A stretch of DNA of 64,000 nucleotides from Sipunculus nudus (lineage: Eukaryota; Annelida; Sipuncula; Golfingiida; Sipunculidae): the NCBI GenBank assembly GCA_026874595.1, contig CM049317.1, positions 75,604,891-75,668,890 of the forward strand, read 5' to 3'. The translations under genes were made by a program, and so were the position numbers. Below, piece after piece: positions 59,289-64,000 of the stretch. Every line of letters begins with the position of its first letter. Position 1 is the stretch's first letter. A model generated the notes under the pieces. It made no database searches and was not told the origin of the DNA. It saw only the letters and a list, made by a program, of their open reading frames with translations.

Positions 59289-59482
59289 GTTAAGCCTGAT
59301 CCAGATAAATGTAAGTCTGATCCAGATATTTGTAAGTCTGAACTCTGATCCAGATAATTATAAGTCTAATCATGATATTTGTAAGTCTGATCCAGATATT
59401 TGTAAGTCGGATCCAGATATTTGTAGGTCCGATCCAGATATTTATAAGTCTGACACGGATATTTGCAAATCTGAACCAGATG
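59289..59482. repeat. 21-bp tandem repeat (TAAGTCTGATCCAGATATTTG)
   Basis: About nine copies with moderate divergence and one length irregularity near 59340. Frames open on both strands (CKSDPDI repeats on plus). It is unrelated in sequence to the two other 21-bp arrays. Confidence 0.92.
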
Positions 59483-61904
59483 AAAGTTAACACATATTAC
59501 TCAAAACAAATCAAACCATAGGAACCAGAATAAAATTGACCATGCATGTAACCCAATCTTTTAATGCTTGGTGTTTTACTATTTTACCTTCAGTCAGGTT
59601 TAAAATTTCTTTGTACATGAAAAATATAAACCACTACAATTTATATTTTATATGAATGAAATCAATATAAAATGCAGGGTGATACCTTGTTGGAAAGCTT
59701 GGGCTTTCATTTTTGGAGGCAGGCTTGTGGCATGTTTTGTGTATGTGCCCTGTTCACATTTGAAGTGCCATTAACGTGACCTTGTGTATAAGACAAAGGT
59801 CAATTTTGAAGTACAGGGGGATTTCAAAAAGGGATGTGAGTACCTATATGCAATTATTTCCATCAATACATTCCTACCGCCTCTTATTTATATTTACTGA
59901 TATTCATGAATATATGATAACCCCTTTGTTTGAATTTGAAAGTTGTAGCGTGGCAATCTCATGTGATGGACACACATCAAATTACACTGAGAAAAATATG
60001 AAATTGTGTAAAGATCCTATCAAATAATTTTATGCATGATCCAAAATTTTGGTTACACATAATTCAAAAATGCATAAATTTCATACACCTGGCTTTGAAA
60101 ATGGCAACCCCTCTCCTGGTACATGACCTAGCTAAACTTTTTATAACAACCAACCCTGTCAACAAAAACTGGTAAGAGACCACAAGTCTAACAATACTTA
60201 AACAGCAGAACCATCAGAATGTGTGTGGCACCCCCTCACTAGTCTCGGGGGAGTGGTCTGTTTAGGTGGATCCATGCTTTGTCAGCTCCACAAGGCAGTT
60301 GCTACAACCAATGCTGGCATTGTGTACACATCCATGTTATTCATATAGACACCCACCCTCTCTATGATAGCACCCAGTCACCTCATGAAAATAGGTTTGC
60401 AAATATATACACTCAAATTAAGACCCTTCGACCTATAAAACGTCTTACTGAAAGATCAAGATCAATCACCACCTGAACTAGTAGTCAAAAAGATAGACCC
60501 TGATTTTGACCTTAGGTGTGACATTCTGTGTGATTACAATTATTTTGCACAAAATGGTAGTCCAGGATGTATATTTTAATAATCCAATTGATGCCAATTT
60601 GGCATCCTTGGCAAATTTTTTAAAGGGTTTTAAATTAAAAAAAAATTGTTTAAATATATAGCACTTCACGTTTTTGTGTTGATAAAATCCCATTTTACAA
60701 ATTAATTAATGCACATCTAATGTATCTTAGGTATTTTGAGATGTATCTTTGGTGTAATTAATAAATTTGAATCATTATCTTCAAGTTTTGTTTAAATTTT
60801 AATTTTTAATTAACATTTTAAAAAAATATAAAATATATGTTTATATTCAATGTTTACAGGACATTTTGCTTCAAAAATGCTCACTGGGCATAATTCTGGT
60901 CTATGGAAAACATCAGAAACATTACTCAGTTGTTATCTAGGTTTTGAACTTTAAAATTAAAATTTTATAAAAATTTATAAAATTAAAAATTAATTATAAA
61001 TATAGGATTTAGAACCTGATTTACTTTTGCCATTTCAAATAGGTGAAATATATCAAGCTCAAACAAGTTCAACTTGTTTGGTATGCACAATTCATTTACA
61101 TAACCTGCTACACAGGATTCTCATGTGTGAAATTTGGATCTGGATGCATAATGTGATACCAATTTCTCATTGGTCTGATTACAATTGTTTGCTCTGTGCC
61201 CCCTCTGGTGGTATAACCAAGAGAATCTTGCTACACAAAGCAGTGGTTAAACAAGAGGACAGTTCTGGGATGACTGCAGTGTACAACCGCTGCTTGAGGA
61301 TCGTAATCAGCATAAGGTTATGTTTATTTTTCATCACTGTTACAGAATGATAAAAAAAGTTGCTTCCAAATTTAAACTGGAAATATCTGAGGAGGGTTGC
61401 ATAGATTGAGAAATCAGATGTTAAGAAAAGTTTTGACAAATTTGTTGAAAATAAAACAAGAGACTTCAAACGGACAGACAGACAGACAGGGTGATTAATA
61501 TAGGGCGTCCCCTTCTACTGAAGAGGGGCGCTTTTTAATATGTGCTGCATTATTTACTCACACATTTAAAGTAACTAAAAGATCTCTGTGTCGAAAAAAA
61601 ACAGAACTTTATCTCTTAATCACCCTCAGATGTGTTTTATTCCAAAAATTAATTACAGTGGATCATTAACTATTTATAAGGTTAAAGCAGAGTAAATTGT
61701 ATTTATTTGATGATACCAATATAAATATTGGGATGTCAAAGAATATTTGTTATGACAATTTGATTCATCATTTCCTTGGACCTGCAAACAGCACATACAC
61801 TTTTTTAAATAATAATAATCCCTTTAAATAAGGAATTTGATAATTAACGGTACCTACTGGTAAAAAAAAATAATGATACTTGATCACCCTAGGATACATT
61901 GCCA
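59483..61904. other. AT-rich sequence, nothing firmly recognised
   Basis: Very AT-rich at 60780-61010. A near-perfect palindrome, AAACAAGTT-C-AACTTGTTT, lies at 61061-61079. The plus-strand frame 61027-61350 has no recognised motif and sits just upstream of a dispersed-repeat tail. Confidence 0.45.
61455..61535. mobile_element. tail of a dispersed repeat (CGGACAGACAGACAGG)
   Basis: CGGACAGACAGACAGACAGG is followed by GGGCGTCCCCTT and GAAGAGGGGCGC, a partly self-complementary end of the same general type as the other GACGGAC-containing repeats in the window. The start of this element was not identified. Confidence 0.4.
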
Positions 61905-64000
61905 TATCTTAACCAGATTAACTCCAAAGAGCACATTGCTCTCCAAGATTCCGACTTCTCCTGAAAAGGAAAACCTCATCCAGGACAAGGTAGACCTGAA
62001 CCAGATTATCTTCTTAAGAGCACACACCACAACCAGGGCTTAACCTGAACCAGATTATCTTCTGAAGAGCACACACAAGTGCCAGACTTGAACCAGATTA
62101 TCTTCTACAAAACACATCCCATTCCAAGTGCCAGACCTGAACCAAATTATCTTCTGCAGAACACATCCCATTCCAAGTGCCAGACCTGAATCAGATTATC
62201 TTCTGCAGAACACATCCCATTCCAAGTGCCAGACCTGAACCAGATTATCTTCTGCAAAACACATCCCATTCCAAGTGCCAGACCTGAAACAGATTATCTT
62301 CTGCAAAACACATCCCATCCAAGTGCCAGACCTGAACCAGATTAACTTCTGTGGAACACATCACATTCCAAGTGCCAGACCTGAACCAGATTAACTTCTG
62401 CGGAACACATCACATTCCAAGTGCCAGACCTGAATCAGATTATCTTCTGCAGAACACATCACATTCCAATTGTCAGACCTGAACCAGATAACTTCTGCAA
62501 AACACATCCCATTCAAAGCGCCAGACCTGAACCAGATTAACTTCTGCGGAACACATCCCATTCCAAGTGCCAGACCTGAACCAGATTATCTTCTGCAAAA
62601 AAGATCCCATTCCAAGTGCCAGACCTGAACCAGATTATCTTCTGCAAAACACATCCCATTCCAAGTGCCAGACCTGAACCAGATTATCTTCTGCAAAACA
62701 CATCCCATTCAAAGCGCCAGACCTGAACCAGATTAACTTCTGCGGAACACATCACATTCCAAGTGCCAGACCTGAATCAGATTATCTTCTGCAGAACACA
62801 TCACATTCCAAGTGCCAGACCTGAACCAGATTATCTTCTGCAAATCACATCCCACTCCAAGTGCCAGACCTGAACCAGATTATCTTCTGCAAAACACATC
62901 CCATTCAAAGTGCCAGACCTGAACCAGATTAACTTCTGTGGAACACATCCCATTCAAAGCGCCAGACCTGAACCAGATTAACTTCTGCGGAACACATCAC
63001 ATTCCAAGTGCCAGACCTGAACCAGATTATCTTCTGCAAAAAACATCCCATTCCAAGTGCCAAACCTGAACCAGATTATCTTCTGCAAAACACATCACAT
63101 TCCAAGGTGCCAGACCTGAACCAGATTATCTTCTGCAGAACACATCCCATTCAAAGTGCCAGACCTGAACCAGATTAACTTCTGCGGAACACATCCCATT
63201 CAAAGCGCCAGACCTGAACCAGATTATCTTCTGCGGAACACATCACATTCCAATTGTCAGACCTGAACCAGATTATCTTCTGCAGAACACATCCCATTCC
63301 AAGTGCCAGACCTGAACCAGATTATCTTCTGCAAAACACATCCCATTCCAAGCACCAGACTTGAACCAGATTATCTTCTGCAGAACACTTCCCATTCCAA
63401 GCGCCAGACCTGAACCAGATTATCTTCTGCAAAACGCATCCCATTCCAAGTGCCAGACCTGAACCAGATAATCTTCTGCAGAACACATCCCATTCCAAGT
63501 GCCAGACCTGAACCAAATTATCTTCTGCAAAACACATCCCATTCAAAGCGCCAGACCTGAACCAGATTATCTTCTGCAGAACACATCCCATTCCAAGTGC
63601 CAGACCTGAACCAAATTATCTTCTGCAAAACACATCCCATTCAAAGTGCCACACCTAAACCAGATTATCTTCTTCAGAACACATCCCATTCCAAGTGCCA
63701 GACCTAAACCAGATTATCTTCTGCGGAACACATCACATTCCAAGTGCCAGACCTGAACCAGATTATCTTCTGCAAAACACATCCCATTCAAAGCGCCAGA
63801 CCTGAACCAGATTATCTTCTGCAGAACACATCACATTCCAAGTGCCAGACCTAAACCAGATTATCTTCTGCAGAACACATCCCATTCCAAGTGCCAGACC
63901 TGAACCAGATTATCTTCTGCAGAACACATCACATTCCAAGTGCCAGACCTGAACCAGATTATCTTCTGCGGAACACATCACATTCCAATTGTCAGACCTG
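61905..64000. repeat. 49-bp tandem array, about 40 copies, truncated by the window end
   Basis: The unit is CAGACCTGAACCAGATTATC, TTCTGCAAAACACATCCCAT, TCCAAGTGC. Combinable variants are GCAAAA/GCAGAA/GCGGAA, CCCATT/CACATT and CCAAGTGC/CAAAGCGC/CCAATTGTC. The first four or so units (61905-62110) are degenerate; the rest are homogeneous. Occasional 48-bp units occur. The minus-strand frame at 63322-63591 is a reading of the repeat (49 leaves remainder 1 on division by 3, so it passes through all frames). Confidence 0.95.

Noticed and set aside
63322-63591. An 89-codon minus-strand frame (MGCVLQKIIWFRSG repeats)
   Set aside because: It is a reading of the 49-bp array across all three frames.
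1-64000. Telomeric repeats or a CENP-B-box-like motif associated with the satellite
   Set aside because: No TTAGGG runs were seen, and the 115-bp unit does not contain a sequence matching the CENP-B box pattern by eye.

Overview
This window is AT-rich eukaryotic DNA with almost no protein-coding content and very heavy tandem-repeat content. There are no bacterial-style operons, no rRNA, no intact tRNA genes and no CRISPR array. Several things point to a marine invertebrate, most likely a mollusc and possibly a bivalve: tRNA-derived SINE-like elements, one carrying a central domain common in invertebrate SINEs; a dispersed repeat with an end motif I associate with bivalve genomes; many dinucleotide microsatellites; and scattered small DNA transposons. 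That assignment rests on memory of repeat families, not on a conserved gene, and is uncertain.

Layout. 1-1690: 21-bp minisatellite with an 84-bp higher-order period, cut by the window edge. 2973-3357 and 3474-3833: a 31/62-bp array and an unrelated 21-bp array. 4602-6626: a ~2 kb CpG-rich island bounded by poly-C-containing inverted termini, probably a DNA transposon. 6893-8706: about 50 copies of a 36/37-bp unit. 9886-26460: the dominant feature, a ~16.6 kb satellite whose 115-bp unit is three ~38-bp subrepeats. It has a homogeneous core, nested higher-order duplications (offsets 460, 963, 1150, 1495 and 2379 bp) and decayed edges that share a boundary module. 26461-37390: low-repeat sequence with microsatellites and the only plausible genes. 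These are a minus-strand 124-residue CDS resembling the PRR15/PRR15L family (34247-34621) and several plus-strand exon candidates (28434-28667, 32281-32477, 35775-36027). 37391-46063: SINE-like copies, a ~2.0 kb hAT-like element (39533-41525), a 268-bp piggyBac-like MITE (43770-44037), a ~276-bp tandem family and a 168-bp inverted-repeat element. 46064-52050: nothing recognisable. 52060-52640: a 12/48-bp array split by a SINE. 53758-54094: second copy of the SINE-like family. 55048-57842: nested old repeats carrying many TGACCTTGA/TCAAGGTCA motifs. 59289-59482: a third 21-bp array. 61905-64000: a 49-bp array running off the window.

Most long open frames here are by-products of repeat periods divisible by three, or of non-ATG starts in the 115-bp satellite, and should not be read as genes. 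No multi-gene system is visible. The most distinctive object is the 115-bp satellite with its layered homogenisation history. The most gene-like object is the PRR15-like CDS.
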